Shown piece after piece: positions 26,312 through 33,281 of a DNA stretch of 64,000 bases (position 1 is the first letter of the stretch; each line of letters opens with the position of its first letter). The DNA comes from Rhizobium giardinii bv. giardinii H152 (lineage in GTDB: Bacteria > Pseudomonadota > Alphaproteobacteria > Rhizobiales > Rhizobiaceae). The notes under the pieces were generated by a model that worked only from the letters and a program-made list of their open reading frames with translations, made no database searches and had not been told where the DNA came from. The position numbers and the translations under genes are program-made. The stretch lies in assembly GCF_000379605.1 (NCBI RefSeq), contig NZ_KB902580.1, forward strand, positions 157,228-221,227, read 5' to 3'.

Positions 26312-27244
26312 TCAGGCAGCCAATGGCTCGAGATTTGCCTGGATCTGATCGCGGAAAGCTTCATATCGGCCCGGTAGCTTGAGCGTTTCCCCAAGGTGAG
26401 CCGTGTCTTCGTCGCGATTGAAGCCCGGCTCATTGGTGGCGACTTCGAACAAAATGCCACCCGGCGTGCGGAAGTAGATCGCCCAGAAATAGTCGCGGTC
26501 GATGACGGGCGTGACCTGATACCCGGTATCCATCAGCGCTTTGCGCACCTCAAGCTGCTTCTCTCGGTTGTCGACAGCAAACGCGATATGGTGGACCGAA
26601 CCCGCGCCCTGACGGGCAAAAGGCGTCTTCGGCAGCGCTGCAAGATCGATCGTGTCAGCTCCGTTTCCGTTTGGAATGATGAAGCGAGTCACGTCACCCT
26701 CCTTTTCGGCGCGCTGGTACCCCATGAAGCCGAGCAGTTCTTCCGTTGCAGCCGTATCATGCAGACTGAAGCGAGCGCCGGCGAAACCGCGGATGGCCGC
26801 ATCGTCGGGAATTCCATCTGCCAGCCATGGCGCGCGGTTGTCGTCGGCGGACTCAATGAGCGCAAGACCGTCGCCATCTGGGCCCATGAAGCAAAGACGG
26901 TTGGCGCCGAAGGCGGTGTCCGTTTCCAGCCCCCCGACACCCTGAGCGGTGAAGCGATCCTGCCAGAACTTCAACGAACCCTTCGGCACGGAGAACTGTG
27001 TTTCACCGACCTCCCCCACGCCTGGACGCCCCAGCATCATGTTCGGGAACGGGAAGTAAGTCATGACCGTCCCGGCTGAGCCGTTCTCGTTGCCGTAATA
27101 CAGGTGATAGACGCTCGGATCGTCTAAGTTGACCGTCTGCTTGACGCGGCGCAGGCCCAGCGTGTCGGTGAAGAAGCGATTGTTCTGTCGTGCATCCGAT
27201 GCCATGGAGGTCACGTGATGCAGTCCCCTGATATCCTTGATCAT
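26312..27244 (-). CDS. Ring-cleaving dioxygenase, VOC superfamily (MhqO-like)
   Basis: A 310-residue two-module VOC protein. The first module starts IRGLHHVTSMASDARQNNRF with a probable metal His, and the second has VHHIAFAVDNREKQL with another His. The Glu ligand is likely in PGGILFEVATNEPGF. These positions fit Fe(II)-dependent ring-cleaving dioxygenases of the MhqA/MhqE/MhqO type, linked to hydroquinone and quinone tolerance. ATG at 27244 is preferred (AAAGGC upstream); 27259 is a possible alternative, and the longer frame to 27622 runs across the divergent LysR gene. Site 3 lies between it and the LysR gene at 27362. Confidence 0.87.
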   Translation of the reverse strand: MIKDIRGLHHVTSMASDARQNNRFFTDTLGLRRVKQTVNLDDPSVYHLYYGNENGSAGTVMTYFPFPNMMLGRPGVGEVGETQFSVPKGSLKFWQDRFTAQGVGGLETDTAFGANRLCFMGPDGDGLALIESADDNRAPWLADGIPDDAAIRGFAGARFSLHDTAATEELLGFMGYQRAEKEGDVTRFIIPNGNGADTIDLAALPKTPFARQGAGSVHHIAFAVDNREKQLEVRKALMDTGYQVTPVIDRDYFWAIYFRTPGGILFEVATNEPGFNRDEDTAHLGETLKLPGRYEAFRDQIQANLEPLAA

Positions 27245-27314
27245 GTCGATGCCTTTCATCGGGCGTTGGTACTCATGTGTTGATATGAATTTAGGCTGGT
27301 TGATCCTCGTCGAG

Positions 27315-27344
27315 AATTGCAATATTTCTTGGGATTGAATTGCA
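27315..27344. promoter_or_regulatory. Operator-like site with 23-bp period in divergent promoter (site 3)
   Basis: AATTGCA at 27315-27321 and again at 27338-27344, with TTGGGATTG before the second copy. It lies 70 bases from the dioxygenase start and 18 bases before the LysR start, the classic place for a LysR protein to act on its target and itself. Confidence 0.65.
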
Positions 27345-27361
27345 AATTCTGAAACAATGAT

Positions 27362-28261
27362 ATGAACGACTACAAGGCCCTCCGAACCTTCCTCCTTGCT
27401 GCCGAGAAGCGGAACTTCGCCCAGGTAGCCCGCGAAATGGACATGACACCCGCAGCCGTTACGCGTGCCATCGCCGCGCTCGAGGCAGAACTCGGCGTGC
27501 AACTCTTTGTGCGCACCACGAGGCAGGTTTCCCTGACGACCGATGGCGCGATCTTTGCCGCGCAGATCCAGCCTGCGGTGAAGACGCTCGAAGACGCGCG
27601 ACGCGAGGTGATGAACGCGCACAAGGCTGACGAGGGCCGTCTCCGGATCAGCGCGCCGACGTGGTTCGGCAAGGCCGTGCTGCCGCCGATCCTTTCAGGG
27701 TTCAAGGAACGATATCCGAAGATGAGCTTCGAGATCTCGCTGTCTGATGGATTGGTGAACATCGTGGACGACGACTACGATCTGGCGATCCGCATCTCAT
27801 CCCAGCCGTCCGACAAGTTCACGATCTGGCGCAAGATCCGCGTCGTGCCTCGGATACTTATCGCGGCGCCCGGGAGCAGGTTCGTTGAAATGCAGCACCC
27901 GAATGAACTGACACCTGACGACTGCCTCGCCTATAGCGGTGAGAGCCGGCGCGAGAACTGGGTGCTGTCGGATGGTGGATCGAGCATGACGATTTCGGCA
28001 GGTCGAGCCTTCAGCGCCAATAGTGGCGAGGTTCTGGCGGACATGGCCGCCGACGGTGCGGGCGTTGCCATGCTTCCGGGGTTTCACATCGCCGAACACC
28101 TGCGCACCGGACGCCTGGTACAGGTCTTTAAAGGATGGGCACCCCCAGAGTTGTGGCTGACGCTTTATTATCCCCCATATCAGACCCTGCCCCCCCGGAT
28201 CGCATCCTTCTCGAAGTTCTTCGAAGAGCAGGTCCCGGCGCACATGGTCATGCTGGATTGA
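27362..28261 (+). CDS. LysR-family transcriptional regulator, divergent from the dioxygenase
   Basis: A 299-residue LysR regulator. Its helix-turn-helix covers NFAQVAREMDMTPAAVTRAI and AALEAELGVQLFVRTTRQVS. The effector domain starts EGRLRISAPTWFGKAVLPPI and ends with a GVAMLPGFHIAEHL-type segment. It is transcribed away from the dioxygenase gene, and operator-like site 3 sits in the shared 117-base promoter. Because the same site recurs before the DoxX-MFS and isochorismatase units, this is the best candidate to control the whole 18-27 kb set. The inducer would probably be an aromatic or quinone compound; that is inference. Confidence 0.88.
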   Translation: MNDYKALRTFLLAAEKRNFAQVAREMDMTPAAVTRAIAALEAELGVQLFVRTTRQVSLTTDGAIFAAQIQPAVKTLEDARREVMNAHKADEGRLRISAPTWFGKAVLPPILSGFKERYPKMSFEISLSDGLVNIVDDDYDLAIRISSQPSDKFTIWRKIRVVPRILIAAPGSRFVEMQHPNELTPDDCLAYSGESRRENWVLSDGGSSMTISAGRAFSANSGEVLADMAADGAGVAMLPGFHIAEHLRTGRLVQVFKGWAPPELWLTLYYPPYQTLPPRIASFSKFFEEQVPAHMVMLD

Positions 28262-28692
28262 CGCTCAGTTAGGACGACAACCTGAGGCTGCTTTCTTTGC
28301 CTTGATCCGCTCGGTCCCGAGCGCCTGCAGATAACCAGAGGTTTCGGTTTCGGATCCCCTCGGCCTCAAGATCAACGATCGTTTTGAGCAGATATTGCGC
28401 GCCGATCCGCCGGTTGTTCGCTGGTTGCCCGCCAACGTTCGATCCTCAGCGAAAACGATCGGTGCCATCCATATGCGGATGCTCACCTTTGGGCTGTCGG
28501 CTTGAACTCAGGATTCCGGATAAACCAAACGCGAAGATCCAAATCGGTTCGCAACCTACCTCTCGTTCAACCCTGTCGACGAGACAGTCAAGTCCCCTCG
28601 GAGAGGTGTCCAGCCCGGTTCTGGGCCATCGTCCAGGACGTCTCGCACCGTCAGGGCAACAAGCTCTGGGGTCAACAGCATCATGGTCCCGT
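28262..28692. other. Relic-like stretch, no intact gene
   Basis: Minus-strand frames show protein-like pieces such as LLTPELVALTVRDVLDDGPE and RNICSKRSLILRPRG, but no continuous gene and no family I can name. It adjoins the broken RHE_PE00001-type gene and is probably part of the same decayed block. Confidence 0.35.
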
Positions 28693-29345
28693 TCAGAAAT
28701 TCGTTCTGTGTTCAATAAAAGATCGGAGCCGCGATCGCCTGGCGAGCAGTCGCGTCTCCCCGACGCGAGTGCGACGCCGATCGACGGGAACGGTTTTCGG
28801 GCCGAGATTGGTGGCCGCGAGATGGGCGCCTGACGTGACGCGGCCTAGCGCAGAATCGACGCGGCCAACAACCGGCCGAGTCAGGGTGCGTTGCTGCCGC
28901 ACCGACAATTCGTTCCAGGCATCGAGGGCGACGACCGCCAGCAGCACCACCGGCAAGTCTTCGGTCTGTCGCAACACGCCCCGCCATTCGTCCAGCCGCC
29001 CGTCCTCGTCCCAGTCGAGATCGTAACCCCCACCCACGAGCTGACGAGATCATCGGATCCTTCTCTCGCGATGCCGCCGCGCCCGTGCCTTGTTGCGTTC
29101 TCGATCGCCGCCTCCGACCGGGCGAGCACAGCATCGATAGCGGCATAGTCGACACCGGGAGGAGTTTGGCCGACATCGGCATCATCATCATCATCATCGC
29201 CCTCCCCTTGCGGCTCGATCATGGCCTTGCGTTCGGCGCGCCCGCTCTCCGCCTCGTCAGAGTCGCCCGACGTGATCTCCGAAGTCTCCCGCAGCGTACG
29301 AACGCCGTCGGCGGCCGGAACAATTGTGGCAACTTTGAGTTCAAT
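28693..29345 (-). pseudogene. Broken RHE_PE00001/DUF1612-type gene
   Basis: Fragments in three frames match the rhizobial RHE_PE00001 family, a plasmid-borne protein with a C-terminal helix-turn-helix. They are VDYAAIDAVLARSEAAIENA, then [17 protein letters not shown] with [14 protein letters not shown], then [20 protein letters not shown]. The 5' part and the C-terminal HTH are missing. A run of GAT/GAC codons near 29170-29195 encodes DDDDDDAD and shows on the plus strand as CAT repeats. The fragment cannot be functional. Confidence 0.65.
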
Positions 29346-29384
29346 CGACATCACGAGCATGTGACTGCGAAAAGGACCGAAGCA

Positions 29385-30293
29385 ATGACCACTCCTATCT
29401 CGACAAATCTCCCCCACGACACGGCGTACGGTGTCGCCTCTTCAGCGACCTCCGCCCTCAACAAGGTTTCATGGGGAGCGATCTTCGCTGGCGTGGCGAT
29501 CGCGCTCAGCACCCAGTTCCTGCTGAACCTTCTTGGCGTCGGCATCGGTGCGGCTGTCCTTGATCCGGCGACATACGACAACCCTGAGGCCAGCACTTTC
29601 TCGATCGCGGGCGGAATGTGGTTTGTCATCGCAGGCATCATCGCATCGTTTGCCGGTGGATACGTCGCAAGCCGACTGTCCGGCCGCCCCAGCAATTCGA
29701 CGGGCGGATACCAGGGGGTCACTTCATGGGCCGTCACGACACTCATCGTCCTTTATCTTCTGACCACATCCGTCGGCGCGCTCGTTGGTGGCGCATTCAG
29801 TGGTCTTTCGTCCGTCGTCAGTGGCGTCGGTTCGACGGCCGCTACGGCGGTGACGGCAGCAGCGCCAGCGATCGCCAACTCGACCAACCCGATGGGCGGG
29901 ATCGAGCAGCAAATCCGTTCAACGACGGGCAACGATCCGCAGGCTCTTCAGAATGCGGCTGTGTCGGCGATGCAGGCAGTCGTGATGAGTGATGAGGCAA
30001 CGGCCGAAGACGCCCGCAACCGCGCGGCCGACGCCATCGCGAAGGCGCAGAGCATTCCGGTCGATCAGGCGCGCACCCAGGTCGACCAATATGAAAAGAC
30101 CTATCGTGACAACGTGGCGGCAGCCAAGCAGAAGGCGATTGATGCGGCACAGGCAGCAACCGCAGCGGTCTCTGCCGGAGCCATTCTCGGCTTCCTTGCG
30201 CTGGTGCTCGGCGCGATCGCAGCGTGGTTCGGCGGCGTCTACGGCACAAAGCGTGCGCTTGTCATCGACGTCTCCGATCGTCGCATCTCGTAA
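29385..30293 (+). CDS. PhnA-like membrane protein
   Basis: A 302-residue membrane protein with a first helix near residues 28-50 (VSWGAIFAGVAIALSTQFLL) and others near 70-95, 118-140 and 258-285. Between the last two lies a soluble Ala/Gln-rich helical region (about 145-255). I recognise it as the rhizobial proteins annotated 'PhnA-like'; a link to phosphonate metabolism is not supported by the sequence. The longer frame starting at 29085 runs through the decayed upstream gene, so ATG 29385 with AAAGGACC upstream is preferred. It lies among stress-type genes (DUF892 fragment, YidB). Confidence 0.72.
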   Translation: MTTPISTNLPHDTAYGVASSATSALNKVSWGAIFAGVAIALSTQFLLNLLGVGIGAAVLDPATYDNPEASTFSIAGGMWFVIAGIIASFAGGYVASRLSGRPSNSTGGYQGVTSWAVTTLIVLYLLTTSVGALVGGAFSGLSSVVSGVGSTAATAVTAAAPAIANSTNPMGGIEQQIRSTTGNDPQALQNAAVSAMQAVVMSDEATAEDARNRAADAIAKAQSIPVDQARTQVDQYEKTYRDNVAAAKQKAIDAAQAATAAVSAGAILGFLALVLGAIAAWFGGVYGTKRALVIDVSDRRIS

Positions 30294-30298
30294 CAACC

Positions 30299-30323
30299 GG
30301 CCGCCGGCATTGTGCCGGCGGCC
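30299..30323 (+). terminator. 11-bp perfect hairpin after the PhnA-like gene
   Basis: GGCCGCCGGCA pairs exactly with TGCCGGCGGCC around TTG, six bases after the stop codon. No T-run follows. It is probably a 3'-end stabiliser or Rho-assisted terminator. Confidence 0.6.
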
Positions 30324-30357
30324 CCTCCAGAAAGAATAGCCGAATCCAAAAAGCTCG

Positions 30358-30513
30358 ATGTCACGTTACGGCACCCTTCGAACCTGGGCGCTGGAACTTG
30401 GGCTCAACGACGCCGCCGGCTTGTTGCAGACCACACTTGATGAGGAGCAGGCGACCGATCTGGCACTGACCTCGATTGCCGCATCTGTCGTCAATCAGAA
30501 GGCCGAAGGCTGA
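30358..30513 (+). pseudogene. C-terminal fragment of YciF/DUF892 ferritin-like protein
   Basis: Fifty-one codons from an internal ATG match only the last helix region of DUF892 (YciF) proteins: SRYGTLRTWALELGLNDAA, then LLQTTLDEEQATDLAL and a short tail. The ferritin-like iron-binding helices upstream are absent. It is followed by an intrinsic terminator, which suggests this is the true 3' end of a gene whose 5' part was deleted. Confidence 0.7.
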
Positions 30514-30524
30514 CCAAAGTTCTT

Positions 30525-30561
30525 GGATCCACGGCCTCGCGCGGTGGATCCTCCGGTTTTT
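30525..30561 (+). terminator. Intrinsic terminator after the DUF892 fragment
   Basis: GGATCCAC (30525-30532) pairs with GTGGATCC (30544-30551) and is followed within five bases by a run of five T (30557-30561). Confidence 0.7.
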
Positions 30562-30572
30562 AGGAGAGTGTT

Positions 30573-30910
30573 ATAGAAGTCATCGGCAAGCAGGTTCATG
30601 AGGAAAAGACGTGCGTGACGGTGGAATTCGTCGGCGAAGGCGGCGACTTCGTTTCGGTACACATGAAGAAGGATGACGATGGAAATCTGAACCGTCTCAA
30701 CGCCGAGGAAAAGGCGAGGTCATGGTCCAGATCGCGACGTTCGATACGGACATCGAGGAACCGGACGAGACGCCAGTCGAGTTCGTGGCTGGCAGCCAGG
30801 TCGCCACCAACTCCTCCATGACGCCCAAACGTGCTCCTCACTCTGCGCTGCAGGAAAATAGAACATGCTGGCAGTCACAGGATCTGCCAACTCGCGGTCC
30901 GTGTCGATAA
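30573..30910 (+). pseudogene. Decayed small hypothetical gene with lost start
   Basis: A ribosome site AGGAG (30562-30566) is followed at the right distance by ATA GAA GTC, then a good frame (IGKQVHEEKTCVTVEFVGEG, then HMKKDDDGNLNRLNAEEKAR). A one-base shift near 30718 changes to MVQIATFDTDIEEPDE. The apparent ATG-to-ATA change and the frameshift suggest a recently broken gene of about 80-110 codons. Family unknown. The first ATG in frame after the loss is 30663, too far inside. Confidence 0.4.
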
Positions 30911-31093
30911 AGGTCACAACCCAAGCATGCGTACCAGGCTCCCAAGGTGGAGATCTACATCGATCAGCTTTTATCATCGCGAAGACGCGCCATACGCAAC
31001 CCTCACCCTGATCTAAGACTGCATTCAGCGTCTCACGGAACATGCGGCTGCCGACAGAGTTAATGGCGCAGTCCACGCAAACGGGAGAATATC

Positions 31094-31660
31094 ATGTCAC
31101 GCAGCGCAATGACCGCACTTCTCAGTGTTCTCGCCGTCGCCGGATTTCAGAATCGGGACAAAATCGCCGAAATGCTGAAGGGCCTCTCTGGGAATCTCCA
31201 GCGCCGCGCAGATCCCGGCGGAGCTTCCGTGGGCGATCCGGCCACTGCCGGTCAGTCCGGCAGCACAGGAGATTGGCTGGGTGGTTCTGGGGGGCTTGGA
31301 GGTCTTGGCGATTTGCTCCGGGGCAGCGCAGGCGGCATCCTGAGCGGTGGGCTCGGTGGCCTGCTCGATCAGTTCAGCCAGACCGGCCATGGCGAGACGG
31401 CGAAGTCGTGGGTCCAGGATGGCCCAAACTCTGAAATCGATGACCGCACCTTGTCGGAGGCTCTCGGTCCCGACGTCCTCCAAGACATCGCTGCACGGAC
31501 GGGTCTCTCGCGGGAAGAAATCCTGACCAGATTGTCGCGCGATCTCCCCACGGCGGTCGATGGCCTCACACCCAACGGGACGCTCCCGATCGAATTTGGC
31601 GATGAGCAGGCAGAAGAGCGGGCGACATCGGTTCCCTCGATCAAACCAACGATCGTATGA
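31094..31660 (+). CDS. YidB family protein (DUF937)
   Basis: A 188-residue protein. The N-terminal third is short and hydrophilic, the middle is Gly/Leu-rich (DWLGGSGGLGGLGDLLRG), and the C-terminal half has the YidB/DUF937 core: GLLDQFSQTGHGETAKSWV and the helical LSEALGPDVLQDIAARTGLS followed by LTRLSRDLPTAVDGLTPNG. YidB proteins are cytoplasmic and of unknown function. The start has GGGAGAATATC upstream. It is a single gene between relics and the Crp-like regulator. Confidence 0.87.
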   Translation: MSRSAMTALLSVLAVAGFQNRDKIAEMLKGLSGNLQRRADPGGASVGDPATAGQSGSTGDWLGGSGGLGGLGDLLRGSAGGILSGGLGGLLDQFSQTGHGETAKSWVQDGPNSEIDDRTLSEALGPDVLQDIAARTGLSREEILTRLSRDLPTAVDGLTPNGTLPIEFGDEQAEERATSVPSIKPTIV

Positions 31661-31885
31661 TGCCCGCAGGACTACTGCGACAGTATCAAGGGCATGCTGA
31701 CACGCCTTGGAAAACGATGCCGTTACCATCGGACGGCGCTGATATCTGGCAGCGCTCTTTGCGCCAACCAAGAACTGCCTTTCGCTGGCGCACAGACCGG
31801 CCGGCCGGTCTACGAGTCGTCCAGGGTCATTGCGCGGCTGTGCCCGATACTCCTCCCCGGCGCCTGGCCGGCCCGACGATAGAGG
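31661..31885. other. Short gene-free stretch
   Basis: 225 bases between the convergent YidB and Crp/Fnr genes. Nothing recognised. Confidence 0.4.
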
Positions 31886-32605
31886 CTACCTCGGCTCGTT
31901 CACGAGGTTCAAATAAACGTCGTCAAATTCTGCGATGCTGGCGAGTTCAGGCCAATTTTGAATTGCAATCACGCGGTCCTCCCATTGAATAACTTCATCG
32001 CGGCGCAGGTTCTGAAGTGTCTTATTGAGGTGGACCAGTGAGATGCCCAAGACATCCGCAACCACTGCCTGCGACAAGGGAAAGTGGAAGCTGCTCCCTT
32101 TGACCTTTCCTACGACTTTTAGCCGTGTGAACAGCTCGCAAATCAGATGCGCTAAATGAGATTTTTTGCTTCGTCCTCCCATCGCGGTGATCCACTCGCG
32201 ATGAATCGCTCCGTCTATTACCGTCGACAACCATAGCATCCGAGCCAGGTGCGGTTGCGTCTCGGTCACGAGCTTAAGGTCTTTGTGGTCCGCTATCGCA
32301 GTTTGGCATCGCGACAGAGCAAGCACGCCGTGATCCATCGTCTTCAACATGAAGGCGTGGAGATCAACGAAATCTCCAGCGACATGCAGAGCTGTTATCT
32401 GACGCGTCCCATCTTCCATCACGCGATAACGGGCTGCAATCCCATCGACAAGCAAGGTGGATGTCATAGGGCGTGATCCTTCGGCCACAATGTCCTCCCC
32501 TAACCCAACGTATCGCTCATTTCCGATGACCCGTTGCAATTGGGCGATTTCATCTGGGTCCAGAATGTCGCGTGCGCTGAGATTTCTAATAAGAGATTCA
32601 ATCAT
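31886..32605 (-). CDS. Crp/Fnr family transcriptional regulator
   Basis: A 239-residue regulator. It has an N-terminal cyclic-nucleotide-like beta-barrel (VAEGSRPMTSTLLVDGIAAR; GTRQITALHVAGDFVDLHAF) and a C-terminal HTH_CRP helix pair (FPLSQAVVADVLGISLVHLN then KTLQNLRRDEVI, about residues 176-205). The barrel lacks the Cys cluster of Fnr and an obvious PRV-type cAMP phosphate cassette, so the ligand is unclear. This subgroup is very common in rhizobia. It is divergent from the DUF6894 gene. Confidence 0.85.
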   Translation of the reverse strand: MIESLIRNLSARDILDPDEIAQLQRVIGNERYVGLGEDIVAEGSRPMTSTLLVDGIAARYRVMEDGTRQITALHVAGDFVDLHAFMLKTMDHGVLALSRCQTAIADHKDLKLVTETQPHLARMLWLSTVIDGAIHREWITAMGGRSKKSHLAHLICELFTRLKVVGKVKGSSFHFPLSQAVVADVLGISLVHLNKTLQNLRRDEVIQWEDRVIAIQNWPELASIAEFDDVYLNLVNEPR

Positions 32606-32692
32606 TGCCTGACCTTAAGAGCTATCCGGTAAGCGAAAGGAAAGGAACAAACCGGCCGCCTGCTCATTTGCGTTCAAACGGAGAACGTCCTC

Positions 32693-32938
32693 ATGGAGCG
32701 CTATTTCTTTGATGTCGAAAACGGCGACGGTTTCATGCGTGACGAACTAGGTAGGGAGTTAGAGCTCAACCTCGAAATTGCCAATGAGATCGCGAAAATA
32801 GTAATGGACATCGCCGGCGATGAACTGAACGGCAGTGATAATGTTCGGATTCAAATTTTCGTCCGAGGCGAAAACGACAGGCCGATCGCTGTCTCCCTTT
32901 TGACGTTCACGACCCACTGGGCGCCACAAACACCGTGA
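32693..32938 (+). CDS. DUF6894 family small protein
   Basis: An 81-residue protein. It starts MERYFFDVENGDGFMRDELG, the hallmark of the rhizobial DUF6894 family (YFFxxxxGxxxxDxxG). It is probably a small cytoplasmic protein and its function is unknown. It is divergent from the Crp/Fnr gene with an 87-base shared promoter, so control by that regulator is possible but no Crp-like palindrome was identified. Confidence 0.78.
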   Translation: MERYFFDVENGDGFMRDELGRELELNLEIANEIAKIVMDIAGDELNGSDNVRIQIFVRGENDRPIAVSLLTFTTHWAPQTP

Positions 32939-32987
32939 AGCCAGGGGAGGCGCTTTACGTTCAACATCGAATTTCAAACGGATTGTA

Positions 32988-33158
32988 ATGCTTCGACGGC
33001 GTGCCAAAGTTGTCCGAGAAGGTATGGGCTGTTTTGAAAGGAGCAAGCAAATCGCTCAGACAATCATCGAAAGCGAGGAGGAGAAGCGGCGTCGCAACAC
33101 GCGGACGCTCAAGGCTGTTCGCTGGGCGACCACAACGAGCCGTCAAATTGACACCTAA
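32988..33158 (+). CDS. Possible small basic protein
   Basis: Fifty-six codons from ATG 32988, or 44 from ATG 33024, which has the better ribosome site (GAGAAGG). The core IAQTIIESEEEKRRRNTRTL is charged and helical and looks like a real small protein. Family unknown. Confidence 0.4.
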   Translation: MLRRRAKVVREGMGCFERSKQIAQTIIESEEEKRRRNTRTLKAVRWATTTSRQIDT

Positions 33159-33180
33159 TATTTGCGAAAGTGAGGCGGAC

Positions 33181-33273
33181 ATGGCTAACACCGACTTTGC
33201 GATAAGCAGTTTGTTCACGGAGTTCCCTTCCGGATCGAAGTTCCATCCGGCGCGGCTGCGCGGGAAAAACTAA
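33181..33273 (+). CDS. Possible 30-residue peptide gene
   Basis: ATG 33181 has GAGGCGGAC just upstream and a frame of 30 codons (MANTDFAISSLFTEFPSGSK, then a basic end). It is too short to judge and may be chance. Confidence 0.25.
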   Translation: MANTDFAISSLFTEFPSGSKFHPARLRGKN

Positions 33274-33281
33274 TGAACTCG

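Noticed and set aside
27245..27622. N-terminal extension of the ring-cleaving dioxygenase
   Set aside because: It runs through the divergent LysR gene and the operator region. The VOC domain begins right after 27244.
29165..29200. CAT triplet run as a regulatory microsatellite
   Set aside because: On the minus strand it encodes an Asp run in the decayed RHE_PE00001-type gene, where acidic low-complexity stretches are usual.
29085..29384. N-terminal extension of the PhnA-like protein
   Set aside because: It covers the antisense of the decayed RHE_PE00001-type gene and has no membrane-protein character.
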